The notes below the pieces were generated by a model. That model did no database searches and had not been told where the DNA came from. It saw nothing but the letters and a program-made list of their open reading frames with translations. A DNA stretch of 64,000 bases from UBA9630 sp043725085 (GTDB taxonomy: Bacteria; Patescibacteriota; Minisyncoccia; Moranbacterales; UBA2206), in the NCBI GenBank assembly GCA_043725085.1, contig JAYSLY010000014.1, positions 1 through 64,000 on the forward strand, given 5' to 3'. Positions within the stretch are counted from its first letter, which is position 1, and each line of letters begins with the position of its first letter. Shown piece after piece: positions 46,484 to 54,958 of the stretch. Position numbers and translations under genes: made by a program.

Positions 46484-47959
46484 TCAGCATTCTTCTTTTT
46501 TTGATTTAGAAAAATCAATCATCTTTCCCAGCCATTTCCAACCAGCCATAAACAGGAATTTGATATCGGCAAAATTTCTGATGGAAATTACTTTCCGCCA
46601 GATAAACTGCGGGCTGGCAAAAGATTTATACAGTCCTTGCACGAGATTTTTTGCTTCTTGCGAACTGATCTGGGATTTCATTACCATTTCTCTTTGATCA
46701 TAATGAGCATAATCCTTAGTAAGCAATAAATCGTTTTCTTGGCAGTATTTATGCAATGGCGTTCCAGGATATGGAATAGTAATTGTACCTTGCAAAGTGT
46801 CAACGTAGCCTTTTTTGAAAAGTGTTGCAGCGAGGTTGATCGTCCGCTCAGCCATTTCCTTTGTCTCCCAAGGATAGCCAATCATAGCGGTGATATGCGG
46901 CTCGAGTCCGGCATCTTTGCAAAGTTTCAGCCCCGGCTCAATTTCCTCAACTTTGAGATTCTTATCAATCCGATCGAGTGTTTCTTGATTAGCCGATTCA
47001 AGGCCAAAAAGCACAAAGCGGAAACCGGCTTTTTTCATGAGCGCCCAAATTTTTGGATCGCGAATTCCGGTGATGCGCATATTGCAACTCATGGTAATTT
47101 TTTTGTTGTACCCGCGCGCAATCATGCCATTGCAAAATTCCTCGAGCCACTGCCCGATCGGAAGCGATCCGGAATCTTCCATAATTTCGCGCGCACCCAA
47201 TTTGATCAGATTTCCCACTTCGTCAAGTGCTTTCTGAGCCGACATAGTACGGAAATTTTTCCCCGGAAAAAGAATGGTCCAAGCACAAAAAGTGCACCTT
47301 CCCCACCAACAATCTCGCCCGCTCATCATATATGCTCCGGGAGTATATTTGAAATTACCATTTTTATACGCATAGAGTTTCCATTTTGTCAGCTCTCGAT
47401 CAATGAGAGGCAAGCTATTGAGATCATGTTTGGACAAATCAGCCGGACCGGAATTGGTAACTTTTCCCTCTCCATTGCGAAACCAAAATCCACCCTCCAA
47501 AGCTTCGCCGGTTTTCAAATGATTCGCTAGATTTAGAAGCATAAAATCATAATCACCACTGGCAATCACAAAATCTGCAAGCGAATTTTGCATCGACTCC
47601 TCGGGAAATGCCGTGACATGATCGCCCATAAGCACTATTTTTGTCTTGGGAAGTTCTGTTTTTAGTCTGGCAATAACATCCCAATGCATCTTGATGACAG
47701 GGGTTTTCGTTTCGAGCGCAATAAGCTCCGGCGCTTCAGTCACAATTCTTTTTTTCCAAGCTTCAAAACTCAAACCTTCAGCGATACCTTCGTCCCAAAA
47801 CACATCATAGCCCTTCTTTTTAAGCAAGGATGCGGCATAGGCCGGAATGACCGGATAGATATAGGTTGGGGTGCTAAACCATTGGAATTGACGATTTTGA
47901 CCAAGACAAGCAATACCCTTATTTGATTTTAGGGGCGGATAGGAAATAGCGATTTTCAT
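46484..47959 (-). CDS. B12-binding-domain radical SAM protein
   Basis: 491 residues. N-terminal cobalamin-type domain (KTKIVLMGDHVTAFPEESM) and a radical SAM core with GRDCWWGRCTFCAWT, a CX4CX2C variant seen in some members of this group. Not closely similar to the one at 32337. The ATG at 47959 begins MKIAISYPPL. It is the upstream end of the glycan block. Confidence 0.86.
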   Translation of the reverse strand: MKIAISYPPLKSNKGIACLGQNRQFQWFSTPTYIYPVIPAYAASLLKKKGYDVFWDEGIAEGLSFEAWKKRIVTEAPELIALETKTPVIKMHWDVIARLKTELPKTKIVLMGDHVTAFPEESMQNSLADFVIASGDYDFMLLNLANHLKTGEALEGGFWFRNGEGKVTNSGPADLSKHDLNSLPLIDRELTKWKLYAYKNGNFKYTPGAYMMSGRDCWWGRCTFCAWTILFPGKNFRTMSAQKALDEVGNLIKLGAREIMEDSGSLPIGQWLEEFCNGMIARGYNKKITMSCNMRITGIRDPKIWALMKKAGFRFVLFGLESANQETLDRIDKNLKVEEIEPGLKLCKDAGLEPHITAMIGYPWETKEMAERTINLAATLFKKGYVDTLQGTITIPYPGTPLHKYCQENDLLLTKDYAHYDQREMVMKSQISSQEAKNLVQGLYKSFASPQFIWRKVISIRNFADIKFLFMAGWKWLGKMIDFSKSKKEEC

Positions 47960-48011
47960 AATTATTTGATTAATTAATTTTCCGTAAAAAGCCGCTTTAT
48001 GGCTCCTCAAG

Positions 48012-48704
48012 TTACCAACCCTTCTCCTCTAATGCTTTTTCCGCCGCATTTCTTTGCGCTTCTTGTTTGGAAAGTCCCTCGCCTTTAGCTGCCATTTCTT
48101 CTCCCACATAGGCGCCAACAATGAATTTCTTATCATGATCCGGTCCGGTTTCTTCAAGAACTCGATAAGACGGAGTAAGTCCTGTTCGTTCTTGCGCTTC
48201 CTCTTGAAAGCGACTTTTCGCATCAAGGTATAATTTCTTTTCAATAATATTAGGCAGTTTTGTCACAACATATTTCAAAATGAATTTTTTGCAAGCATTA
48301 TAACCTTTTGTTTTTTGATCAAGATAAATTGCTCCGGTAATCGCCTCGAAGGCATTGGCCAAAAGATATTGACGCGCTCGCCCAGTATCCTTCGCCTCAC
48401 CGCGACTCATCATCAAATATTCTTCCACGCCGATTTCTCGAGAAATCACAGCCAACATTTCGCCGTTTACCAACGCCGCTCGCCAGTTCGTCATCTCCCC
48501 TTCGGGATTGTCGGGATAATTATTATAGAGGTACTCTGTCACAACCAATTCCAAAACTGCGTCACCCAAAAATTCAAGGCGTTCATTGTGCTCCAGCTTA
48601 TACTCCCGATGCTCGTTCAAATAGGACCGGTGGGTAACGGCTTGTTGCAAAAGATCTAAATTATTAAATTTTACACCGACTTTTTTTGCTAATTCCTCAA
48701 TCAC
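48012..48704 (-). CDS. rnc: Ribonuclease III
   Basis: Cleaves double-stranded RNA in rRNA and mRNA processing. 230 residues: signature NERLEFLGDAVLELVVTEYLY, second acidic site AFEAITGAIYLD, and a C-terminal dsRNA-binding domain (YRVLEETGPDHDKKFIVGAYVGEEMAAKGEGLSKQEAQRNAAEKAL). Confidence 0.96.
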   Translation of the reverse strand: MIEELAKKVGVKFNNLDLLQQAVTHRSYLNEHREYKLEHNERLEFLGDAVLELVVTEYLYNNYPDNPEGEMTNWRAALVNGEMLAVISREIGVEEYLMMSRGEAKDTGRARQYLLANAFEAITGAIYLDQKTKGYNACKKFILKYVVTKLPNIIEKKLYLDAKSRFQEEAQERTGLTPSYRVLEETGPDHDKKFIVGAYVGEEMAAKGEGLSKQEAQRNAAEKALEEKGW

Positions 48705-48795
48705 AAGAATAGATTTCTAATTTCCAATTTTTAAATAATTTACAATGCTTAAATTTTTAAAAATTATAAAACTAAAAATTTAAAATTAAAAAAAA

Positions 48796-49302
48796 TTAAT
48801 CAACTTTTTCTTCCTTGGGTTTTGACACGCCCTTATCTTTGACTAGCTTTTTGTTCTTCTTGGTTGTATCGTCTTTCATTGGCTCGCCGAGTTCTCGATA
48901 GATTGTGCCAAGCACTCCGTTCACAAATCGTCCCGAAGATTCTCCACCGAAAGACTTGGCTAGCTCAATCGCTTCATTGATTGCTACTTTTGGCGGCACT
49001 TCTTTATAGTTACCAAAAAGCAACTCGCAAATCCCTAGGCGCAAGATGTTACGATCAACCAGTGTTACTTGATCCAATGGCCATTCTGGCGCGCATTTTT
49101 CAATTAAAGGATCAATTTTGTCTTGATTATCTAAAGTTGTTTTCACCAATAACTCCACAAAAGAGCAATCGTCCATTCCAGGCGCGAACTCTCGAATGTT
49201 TTTTTGTATAATTTCCGCGATTGTCTCGTTTTTTCCACCCTTAAAATCCCACTCATAGAGAGACTGCATCGCTATTGATCTGGATAGGTGCCGATTTGCC
49301 AT
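48796..49302 (-). CDS. nusB: Transcription antitermination protein NusB
   Basis: 168 residues, all alpha. SRSIAMQSLYEWDF at the start and ILRLGICELLFGNYKEVPPKVAINEAIELAKSFGGESSGRFVNGVLGTIYRE at the end are typical. A lysine-rich tail is extra. Works with NusE/S10 on rRNA operons. The 90-bp AT-rich gap to rnc shows no clear hairpin. Confidence 0.95.
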   Translation of the reverse strand: MANRHLSRSIAMQSLYEWDFKGGKNETIAEIIQKNIREFAPGMDDCSFVELLVKTTLDNQDKIDPLIEKCAPEWPLDQVTLVDRNILRLGICELLFGNYKEVPPKVAINEAIELAKSFGGESSGRFVNGVLGTIYRELGEPMKDDTTKKNKKLVKDKGVSKPKEEKVD

Positions 49303-49325
49303 TTTTAAGAAATACTAGGAAATGT

Positions 49326-49532
49326 TTATTTTTTCTTCGCTTTACGAGCCAATTTTTTGGTTGTGTCAATCACTTCTTTGCCCTTATATTGGCCACAATT
49401 ACTGCAAACAATGTGGGCTTCGATTTGAGTCTTACAATTCGTGCATTCCACTAAATTTTTTGGTTTTAGTTTATAGAACACTCGAGCGCGGTCTCTTCTG
49501 GCCTTAGTATGGCGTTTTCTTGCTACTGGCAT
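49326..49532 (-). CDS. rpmF: Large ribosomal subunit protein bL32
   Basis: 68 residues: MPVARKRHTKARRDRAR start and two CxxC pairs (CTNC, CSNC) forming the zinc ribbon. It lies directly before nusB and rnc, a common order. Confidence 0.95.
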   Translation of the reverse strand: MPVARKRHTKARRDRARVFYKLKPKNLVECTNCKTQIEAHIVCSNCGQYKGKEVIDTTKKLARKAKKK

Positions 49533-49613
49533 AGTTTAAATATAATAGTTAATCTGTTATGCAATATATCACTAATATTGTTATTTGGCAAACATGCGCC
49601 CCGTACACACCCC

Positions 49614-49683
49614 GTAGAGACGCCCGGCTGGGGCGTCTTTGCATTATCGTTACATTATAGACGCCCCAGCGGGGCGTCTCTAC
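49614..49683. repeat. Pair of inverted 25-bp palindromic repeats
   Basis: 49614-49638 and 49659-49683 are inverted copies with one mismatch, each itself a hairpin (GTAGAGACGCC...GGGCGTCT), around a 20-nt centre. It may serve as a bidirectional terminator between the cyclophilin gene and rpmF, and has the look of a small non-autonomous element. Confidence 0.75.
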
Positions 49684-49685
49684 GA

Positions 49686-50453
49686 TCATTTATCCAAAGG
49701 CGTAACGCTCACAATACTCACGTCCTCCACCGGGCGATCAGGCGAAGTTGTCTTGACACTTTCAATCTTAAGCGCGGTGTCCATGCCGCTCACCACCTCA
49801 CCAAAAACCGTATAACTTGGCGGCAACGCTACGCTGGGATCAGCCGTCACAATGAAAAATTGACTGCCATTGGTATCGGGACCGGAATTGGCCATTGCCA
49901 ATGTTCCTTGCGGATATTTTTCTGTACCTTTTAACTCATCAGGAAATTTATACCCTGGGCCACCGGTTCCCCAACTGCCTTTTGCGGCATCATCTTTAGA
50001 AAGAGGATCTCCGGTTTGAATCATAAAACCCTTAATCACGCGATGGAATTTTGTATTGGCATAGAAATTTGCTTGGGCTAGTTGTAGAAAATTAGTCACA
50101 GTGAGTGGCGTGTCAGTGCCATAAAATTTTACCTTAATATCCCCCAGACTGGTTTTGATTGTGGCAAAAGGATATTTTTTGATCAAATCCTGATTGACCA
50201 CTGGTGCTTTTGGTGCGTTTGTACTCATGTTATTTTCTTCATTTAGCGAGTTACTTAGGTTAGTATTTTCTTTTTGTGTTGCATCGGACACATTTTCTTG
50301 TGCCTTCTTTTTGGCATCAATCAGGCCACTTGCCAGTCCCGTCGCTTGACCTGCAGCTTTGTCCGCCGCACTGTTATCCCCATTAGAACAACCAGAAAAC
50401 ACCATAAGCAGAAAAAACAATCCTACCAAACTGATAGCTCTTTTTGTTTGCAT
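49686..50453 (-). CDS. Cyclophilin-type peptidyl-prolyl isomerase, lipoprotein
   Basis: 255 residues. The signal peptide ends in lipobox FSGC (Cys about 22), so it is probably lipid-anchored outside the membrane. After a low-complexity spacer, the cyclophilin domain shows FHRVIKGFMIQTGDP, GPGYKFPDE, LAMANSGPDTNGSQFFI and YTVFGEVVSGMDTALKI. Likely helps fold exported proteins. Confidence 0.94.
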   Translation of the reverse strand: MQTKRAISLVGLFFLLMVFSGCSNGDNSAADKAAGQATGLASGLIDAKKKAQENVSDATQKENTNLSNSLNEENNMSTNAPKAPVVNQDLIKKYPFATIKTSLGDIKVKFYGTDTPLTVTNFLQLAQANFYANTKFHRVIKGFMIQTGDPLSKDDAAKGSWGTGGPGYKFPDELKGTEKYPQGTLAMANSGPDTNGSQFFIVTADPSVALPPSYTVFGEVVSGMDTALKIESVKTTSPDRPVEDVSIVSVTPLDK

Positions 50454-50476
50454 ATTACAAAAAAATTAAAAAAATA

Positions 50477-50887
50477 TTACGCTGATTTAAGCGCTACCTT
50501 CCTCTTCATAAAAGCTCTATATCTCATCATTTCTTTTTCCAACATTTCCACTCGCCTAGAAAGAGAATCGTTTTCCTTCGGGGTAAGCTTTTTCTCGCCA
50601 ATACTGACCAGTTCGGATTTAATCTCTTTCAATTCTTTTTCCATCGCTTCCAGCCTGTCATCAACGCCAAAGAGATGCTTGAGAGAAATATTTTGATTAG
50701 CCTCGAGTTGCTTAAATCTAACATTGGCTTGCTCGAATCCGGCACCCATTCCTCGTTCCAGCCCCATTAAACCTTCCGCAACCAATTGAATACTATCATC
50801 CATTTTTTCCAAAAGCATTATTACCTGACTCTCACTGAATATTTTTTTTACCTCCCTATCTTCTGAAATTCGTTTTATTTTTTTCAT
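50477..50887 (-). CDS. Coiled-coil protein, unknown
   Basis: 136 residues, highly charged helical protein. IQLVAEGLMGLERGMGAGFEQANVRFKQLEANQ resembles small CPR coiled-coil proteins, and the start shares the EG(H/L)xGL(D/E)R pattern with the repeat protein at 40908. No catalytic motif. It lies alone before the cyclophilin gene. Confidence 0.65.
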   Translation of the reverse strand: MKKIKRISEDREVKKIFSESQVIMLLEKMDDSIQLVAEGLMGLERGMGAGFEQANVRFKQLEANQNISLKHLFGVDDRLEAMEKELKEIKSELVSIGEKKLTPKENDSLSRRVEMLEKEMMRYRAFMKRKVALKSA

Positions 50888-50986
50888 AAAGTTTAATTTT
50901 AAGCATTGACAATAACTCCCTTATTATACTCAAAAACTAACACCTAGTCAAACAAGCGAACGAACAATAATTATGATAAAAAAGGC

Positions 50987-51757
50987 TTATTTTGCCACAG
51001 TCAATTCGCAGATACTCTTCGTGCTTATACAATCATAGACCACATCGGAAGACTCATCCGTTCGCAGAATTTTAATTTTATCATCTTGCAAGCGATTCAA
51101 AACTTCCGTAGTCGGATGGCCATAGCGATTGCCCTTTCCCACAGAAACGATCGCTTCTTCCGGTTTCACCGCATCCAAAAATTGGGTGCTCGTGGCTGAT
51201 TTTGATCCGTGATGAGAAACTTTCAAAACTTTTGTTGGCGAAAACAAATTTTCTTTGAGCATTTCGCTTTCTGTTTCCAAGGGCAAATCACCGGTCAAAA
51301 GAAAACTATTTTCGCCATAGGTCAGTCGCGCCACAATGCTCGCCGAATTGGTGTCTTTCGAGTCTTTGGTATTTTTTTCCTCCGGACCAAGCACTTCCAA
51401 CTGCGCTTCATCTGAAAGTTTTATTTTCATTCCCCTTCTTGCCAATTGTTTTTCCACTTTTTTATCGGAAATTATTTTTTCCAATGCGCCAAAAACTTGC
51501 GACTCGCTTTTCGCTCCGCTTTCAATCACCTCGTCAACAGCATAGTTTTTCAAAACATCGACGAGGCCCGTAATGTGATCCGCGTCCGGATGTGTCGCAA
51601 TCACAATATCAATCTTGCGATCCCAAAACGGCACATATTCTCCAAGTTTTTCCATCAATTTTTGTCCGCTTGGTCCGCCGTCAATGAGAATTTGTTTTTC
51701 ACCCGCCGAAATCAAAATCGCGTCCCCCTGCCCCACATCCAAAAACGCCACAGACAA
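50987..51757 (-). CDS. ComEC-type metallo-beta-lactamase-fold protein
   Basis: 256 residues from a TTG. The domain is the one that forms the C-terminus of many ComEC/Rec2 proteins: VAFLDVGQGDAILI, ATHPDADHITGL (HxDxDH metal site), LLTGDL and KVSHHGSKSAT. The frame stays open upstream to 51871 and would encode a signal-like TM (LIYFSLSGLLLVGLTFFALIS) before LSVAFLDV, but it has no ATG, GTG or TTG. An ATA at 51853 overlaps the comEC stop. It is either non-canonically started or the split-off third domain of ComEC. Confidence 0.85.
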   Translation of the reverse strand: MSVAFLDVGQGDAILISAGEKQILIDGGPSGQKLMEKLGEYVPFWDRKIDIVIATHPDADHITGLVDVLKNYAVDEVIESGAKSESQVFGALEKIISDKKVEKQLARRGMKIKLSDEAQLEVLGPEEKNTKDSKDTNSASIVARLTYGENSFLLTGDLPLETESEMLKENLFSPTKVLKVSHHGSKSATSTQFLDAVKPEEAIVSVGKGNRYGHPTTEVLNRLQDDKIKILRTDESSDVVYDCISTKSICELTVAK

Positions 51758-51849
51758 TTTTTGATTTTGCGCATGCGAAATCAGGGCAAAAAATGTCAGC
51801 CCGACCAGAAGTAATCCGGATAAAGAAAAATAGATTAGTTTACGGTTGT

Positions 51850-53349
51850 TTATATGTTTGTTTTTATTTTTTTATTTTTCACAAAATACACCACACATAT
51901 TATGATAGCATACCAAACCACCATGCCTTGCCACGAAAGGCCGACCTCCAGCGCGGCATATTTCAAACTTGCTGCGTAGTTGATGACATCTACCTCATAG
52001 CGTAAAGGCAAATAGGTTAGCCAGGAAAAAACAATGGCGAGCGGCCAAAAAAGAAAACTGATTGCTACCGCCAAAAATCCCAAAAGCATTGTGAGCGGTA
52101 AAATTGGCAAAACCAAAACATTCGTCAGCGGAGAGATGAGTGAAAGTTTTTGAAAATTAAAAAGAATAATCGGCAACACAAAAACTTGCGCGCTCAGTGA
52201 CATAAACAGAATTTCCGCAATGAAAGAAAAAACGGCCGGATATTTTTTCAACTTTTCACCAAAATATTTTTCGAACAGCGGATAGAAATAGACAATGCCG
52301 ATTGTCGCCAGAAATGACAGCTGAAATCCGACGTCATAGCGAAGAAGGAGCGGATTCCAAAAAAGCATCACGGCGGCGGCAAAAATAATTGCATTTTGGG
52401 CATTAGCCAGCCTTCCATTTTTCATTGCATAAAGGAGCAGCGTGCCCATCACACCGGCGCGAATGGCTGAAGCGGGAAAACCGGTCATTAAAATAAAAAT
52501 CCAAATGCCCAAAAGCGCAAACCAAAACGCTTGCCGACGCCAGAGACCCAAAAACAATCCCAAGAGCATCAAATATTCCGCCACAATCGTGATGTTATAC
52601 CCTGACACTGCCACAATATGCGTCATGCCGGTACGTGAAAAATTATCTTGAATACTTTTAGAAAGCTTATCATCCCCGCCAATAATCAAGCCTTCCAAAA
52701 GTCCCGCTTCCGGCGCGGGAATGAGCAATGAAATCTTGGCGCTGAATTTGTTTTTCAAACTAATCACTGCGCCATAAAAAATATTTCCCAAATTTTTTCG
52801 TCCGCCAGCCGGCGGATTTTCAATTTGCGGTTTTTGGCAAAGATAGAAAATATCATCTCGCGCCAAATAGGCCACGTAGTCAAAATCCGAGTCTTCTCTG
52901 TTTTTTGGTTTGGTTAAGTTGCAAGTCAACTTCAACTCCTCGCCATAGGCATAACTTTCATAGATACTTTCTTGAATGAGCACGTTGTAGTTTTCACCTT
53001 CGGGAGCAAAGATGATTTCTTGCACTTTTTCCTTGATTTTCGGTTCGCGTGCAATCATCCCTTGTCCGGAAAAATCAATTTCCTCTGGCGCGCTCTCGAA
53101 TGAATTTATTTTATCGATTTTTTTCTGAGTCAGATGAAAGCCAAAAACAAACATAATGAGCGCGCCGCAAATCAGCATCACCATTTTATTTTTATAGAAA
53201 ACAAAAAGAGCGCTAAGCGTAAAAAGCAAAAGTATATATGAAAATGCCGTGCCAAAAATAGCGGGATAGAAAAATGAAGCGCAAAAAACTCCAAAAATAA
53301 AACTCAAAGAAAACAGCAAAAATATTTTCGCTTTGGTCATTTTTGACAT
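51850..53349 (-). CDS. comEC: ComEC/Rec2 competence protein (N-terminal and channel domains)
   Basis: 499 residues. DUF4131-like N-terminal part with TM helices and an OB-like region (residues 60-170), then the competence TM domain with LSKSIQDNFSRTGMTHIVAVSGYNITIV and MTGFPASAIRAGVMG. It imports single-stranded DNA. The metallo-beta-lactamase domain is a separate frame just downstream. A TATAAT at 53361-53356 lies only 6 nt before the ATG, which suggests a leaderless transcript. A palindromic element (52801-52816) is read in frame as PPAGG. Confidence 0.9.
   Translation of the reverse strand: MSKMTKAKIFLLFSLSFIFGVFCASFFYPAIFGTAFSYILLLFTLSALFVFYKNKMVMLICGALIMFVFGFHLTQKKIDKINSFESAPEEIDFSGQGMIAREPKIKEKVQEIIFAPEGENYNVLIQESIYESYAYGEELKLTCNLTKPKNREDSDFDYVAYLARDDIFYLCQKPQIENPPAGGRKNLGNIFYGAVISLKNKFSAKISLLIPAPEAGLLEGLIIGGDDKLSKSIQDNFSRTGMTHIVAVSGYNITIVAEYLMLLGLFLGLWRRQAFWFALLGIWIFILMTGFPASAIRAGVMGTLLLYAMKNGRLANAQNAIIFAAAVMLFWNPLLLRYDVGFQLSFLATIGIVYFYPLFEKYFGEKLKKYPAVFSFIAEILFMSLSAQVFVLPIILFNFQKLSLISPLTNVLVLPILPLTMLLGFLAVAISFLFWPLAIVFSWLTYLPLRYEVDVINYAASLKYAALEVGLSWQGMVVWYAIIICVVYFVKNKKIKTNI
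52801..52816. repeat. TCCGCC/GGCGGA palindrome inside comEC
   Basis: TCCGCC-AGCC-GGCGGA. The same arms as the palindrome that breaks the tRNA copy at 9432. In comEC it gives NPPAGGRKN in a variable loop. Confidence 0.65.
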
Positions 53350-53419
53350 GAGTTTATTATAGCAGAAATTATCCAGACCCCTAAAAACAGCTATACTTGA
53401 CTTTGCATACCAATGCATC

Positions 53420-54418
53420 TTATCCAAAATGATCCGTCTCCTTCAACTTCTGCTGCAACTTCTTCCCATTTCCATGTCGCAACATTCCCAAATACGAAGT
53501 CAACCTTCCTGGATCGTAATTTCTTCGCATCTTTTTTATCATTCTTCTTTTGGTACTTGTCCTCAACACCCTGTGATCAGAAAAATTTACCCAACCCAGA
53601 AAATCCACACCAGAAGAAAAAGTTTTGATAAAAACTTTACTAGGATGCAGTTTTAATTTCAGTTTAGTTTCCAAAAAATCGGATATTTCAGGAATTAAAC
53701 TCTCCAAATGGTTTTTATCTTCTGACAAAATCACAAAATCATCCGCGTAACGGATATAGTATTTGACTTTCAATTTATGTTTCATAAACTGATCGAATTT
53801 GTTCATGTAAATATTGACGAATAATTGCGAAGTTAAATTGCCCAGTGGCAATCCGACATTCGTCTTTCCTGGAGTTGCAAAACTTTCAATCACATTTTTC
53901 AAAAGCCAGATGATGTTTTCGTCCGGAACATGTTCGGCTAAAATGTTTTTGAGTATTTGATGATCAATATTGGCAAAGAATTTTCTGATGTCGCATTCCA
54001 GAATCCAGCAAGTTTTCGTATTATTTTGACTGACTTTCTGAAAATATTTTCTAAACTTGTTAATTGCTTTATGTGTGCCTTTATTATTCCGGCAGGAATA
54101 TGAATCAGCGATAAAAGTCTTGTCGAAAAAGGGATAGAGTTTTCGATAGATGGCATGATGAAGGAGTCTGTCTTTAATGCAAGCTTTGTGGATGTCTCTC
54201 GGTTTGGGATCGTTGATTTTGAAAGCTTGATAGCTGCCGTGTTTGTAGGTATGATGAAGAAGCTCGTGGTGCAGTGAAAAGATGTTGTCCATGAGACAAA
54301 GAGAAAATTCCTGGACATCATATTTCTTCCTTTTGCCGTTTTGGAATTCTTTCCAGGCCAAAAGTAAGTTTTCCAGGCTAATAATATCTTCAAAACTATG
54401 AGTCAGTTGAATTTTCAT
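53420..54418 (-). CDS. Reverse transcriptase of a diversity-generating retroelement
   Basis: 332 residues. RT motifs in order: ECDIRKFFANID (catalytic Asp 143), GLPLGNLTSQLFVNIYMN (residues 189-205), YIRYADDFVILS (catalytic DD 226-227) and a FLGW motif near residue 270. The LGNLTSQ motif is typical of DGR RTs and differs from the QG-type motif of group II intron and retron RTs. There is no maturase or endonuclease domain, as expected for a DGR. It makes mutagenised cDNA from the template repeat RNA. avd, TR and VR lie beside it. Confidence 0.95.
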   Translation of the reverse strand: MKIQLTHSFEDIISLENLLLAWKEFQNGKRKKYDVQEFSLCLMDNIFSLHHELLHHTYKHGSYQAFKINDPKPRDIHKACIKDRLLHHAIYRKLYPFFDKTFIADSYSCRNNKGTHKAINKFRKYFQKVSQNNTKTCWILECDIRKFFANIDHQILKNILAEHVPDENIIWLLKNVIESFATPGKTNVGLPLGNLTSQLFVNIYMNKFDQFMKHKLKVKYYIRYADDFVILSEDKNHLESLIPEISDFLETKLKLKLHPSKVFIKTFSSGVDFLGWVNFSDHRVLRTSTKRRMIKKMRRNYDPGRLTSYLGMLRHGNGKKLQQKLKETDHFG

Positions 54419-54442
54419 AGCAAAAATTTTAATCCGTTAACG

Positions 54443-54451
54443 CCCCCCCCC
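54443..54451. repeat. C9 homopolymer tract before avd
   Basis: Nine C residues in the 73-bp gap between divergent RT and avd. In-frame avd-like sequence continues upstream to this tract. With one C fewer, the frame would join an ATG at 54398. This is the only such tract noticed in an AT-rich window. Confidence 0.8.
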
Positions 54452-54491
54452 AAGACTTCCGCAGGTTTTTGAAAAAGTAAAATCGCTCTAT

Positions 54492-54827
54492 TTGGCTTGG
54501 TATGAATATTATCAGATTTTACCAACCACCCATCGATATACTCTGGGACAAAAAATCGATAAATACTTTACGGAAATTATTGAATCGATTGCCATTGCTG
54601 CTTTTCTGAAACCGGAAGAAAAAATACCGTATGTCCGGTTGGCTATTCGCAAATCCGATGTTTTGAAAATTTTTCTGAATATTCTTTGGGAAACAAAATC
54701 TTTGGATGACAAGAAATATATTTTGCTTTCGGATAAATTAAATTCTGTCGGTCGCGATCTTGGTGGCTGGAGTGGAAGCCTTACAAAGAAAAACTCTCCC
54801 GATTCAAAACAGGGAGAGCGAAAATGA
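54492..54827 (+). CDS. avd: DGR accessory variability determinant (Avd)
   Basis: 111 residues from a TTG; a four-helix-bundle protein that binds the RT and template RNA in DGRs. Hallmarks: LPTTHRYTLGQKIDKYFTEIIESI near the start, LLSDKLNSVGRDLGGWSGSL near the end. Homology appears to begin further upstream: LPQVFEKVKSLYLAWYEYYQ is read in frame from 54456, but no start codon lies between the C9 tract and the TTG. It is on the plus strand, opposite to RT, TR and VP, which is unusual. Its 3' end contains the hairpin that terminates the TR RNA on the other strand. Confidence 0.87.
   Translation: MAWYEYYQILPTTHRYTLGQKIDKYFTEIIESIAIAAFLKPEEKIPYVRLAIRKSDVLKIFLNILWETKSLDDKKYILLSDKLNSVGRDLGGWSGSLTKKNSPDSKQGERK
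54786..54818 (-). terminator. Intrinsic terminator of the template-repeat RNA
   Basis: CTCTCCC (54794-54800) pairs with GGGAGAG (54812-54818); on the minus strand it is followed by TTTTTCTTT. It stands 19 nt after TR and inside the end of avd on the other strand. Confidence 0.8.
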
Positions 54828-54836
54828 AAATAGTTT

Positions 54837-54958
54837 CGGGGCGACGAACGCAAACCCATCGTCATCGTTCCACCTGTTGTCAGGCCTGTCATACGCAGTG
54901 TTCAACCACCGACCATCATCGTTGCGGTTGGCGTTGAGCAGGTTCGGATCGCCGTCAG
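54837..54958 (-). repeat. DGR template repeat (TR)
   Basis: 122 bp matching VR (55324-55446) with 15 substitutions, all at adenines of the TR coding strand, and one 1-nt indel. Rich in AAC codons at the variable positions, which allows many residues but no stop after A changes. Confidence 0.96.

Noticed and set aside
46739..47530. Plus-strand frame of 263 codons inside the radical SAM gene
   Set aside because: Antisense to a conserved protein with cluster cysteines; its sequence shows no family pattern.
48705..48795. Regulatory RNA in the AT-rich gap between nusB and rnc
   Set aside because: Only A/T runs are visible, with no stable stem.
53420..54418. Group II intron or retron reverse transcriptase
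   Set aside because: No maturase or HNH domain, no intron ends, and the motif is LGNLTSQ rather than the QG-type; TR/VR and Avd are present.
54512..54892. Minus-strand frame of 126 codons over avd
   Set aside because: It is antisense to the Avd-like plus-strand protein, lacks recognisable motifs and includes the TR RNA terminator; the plus-strand frame has the RYTLGQKI and LGGWSGSL hallmarks.
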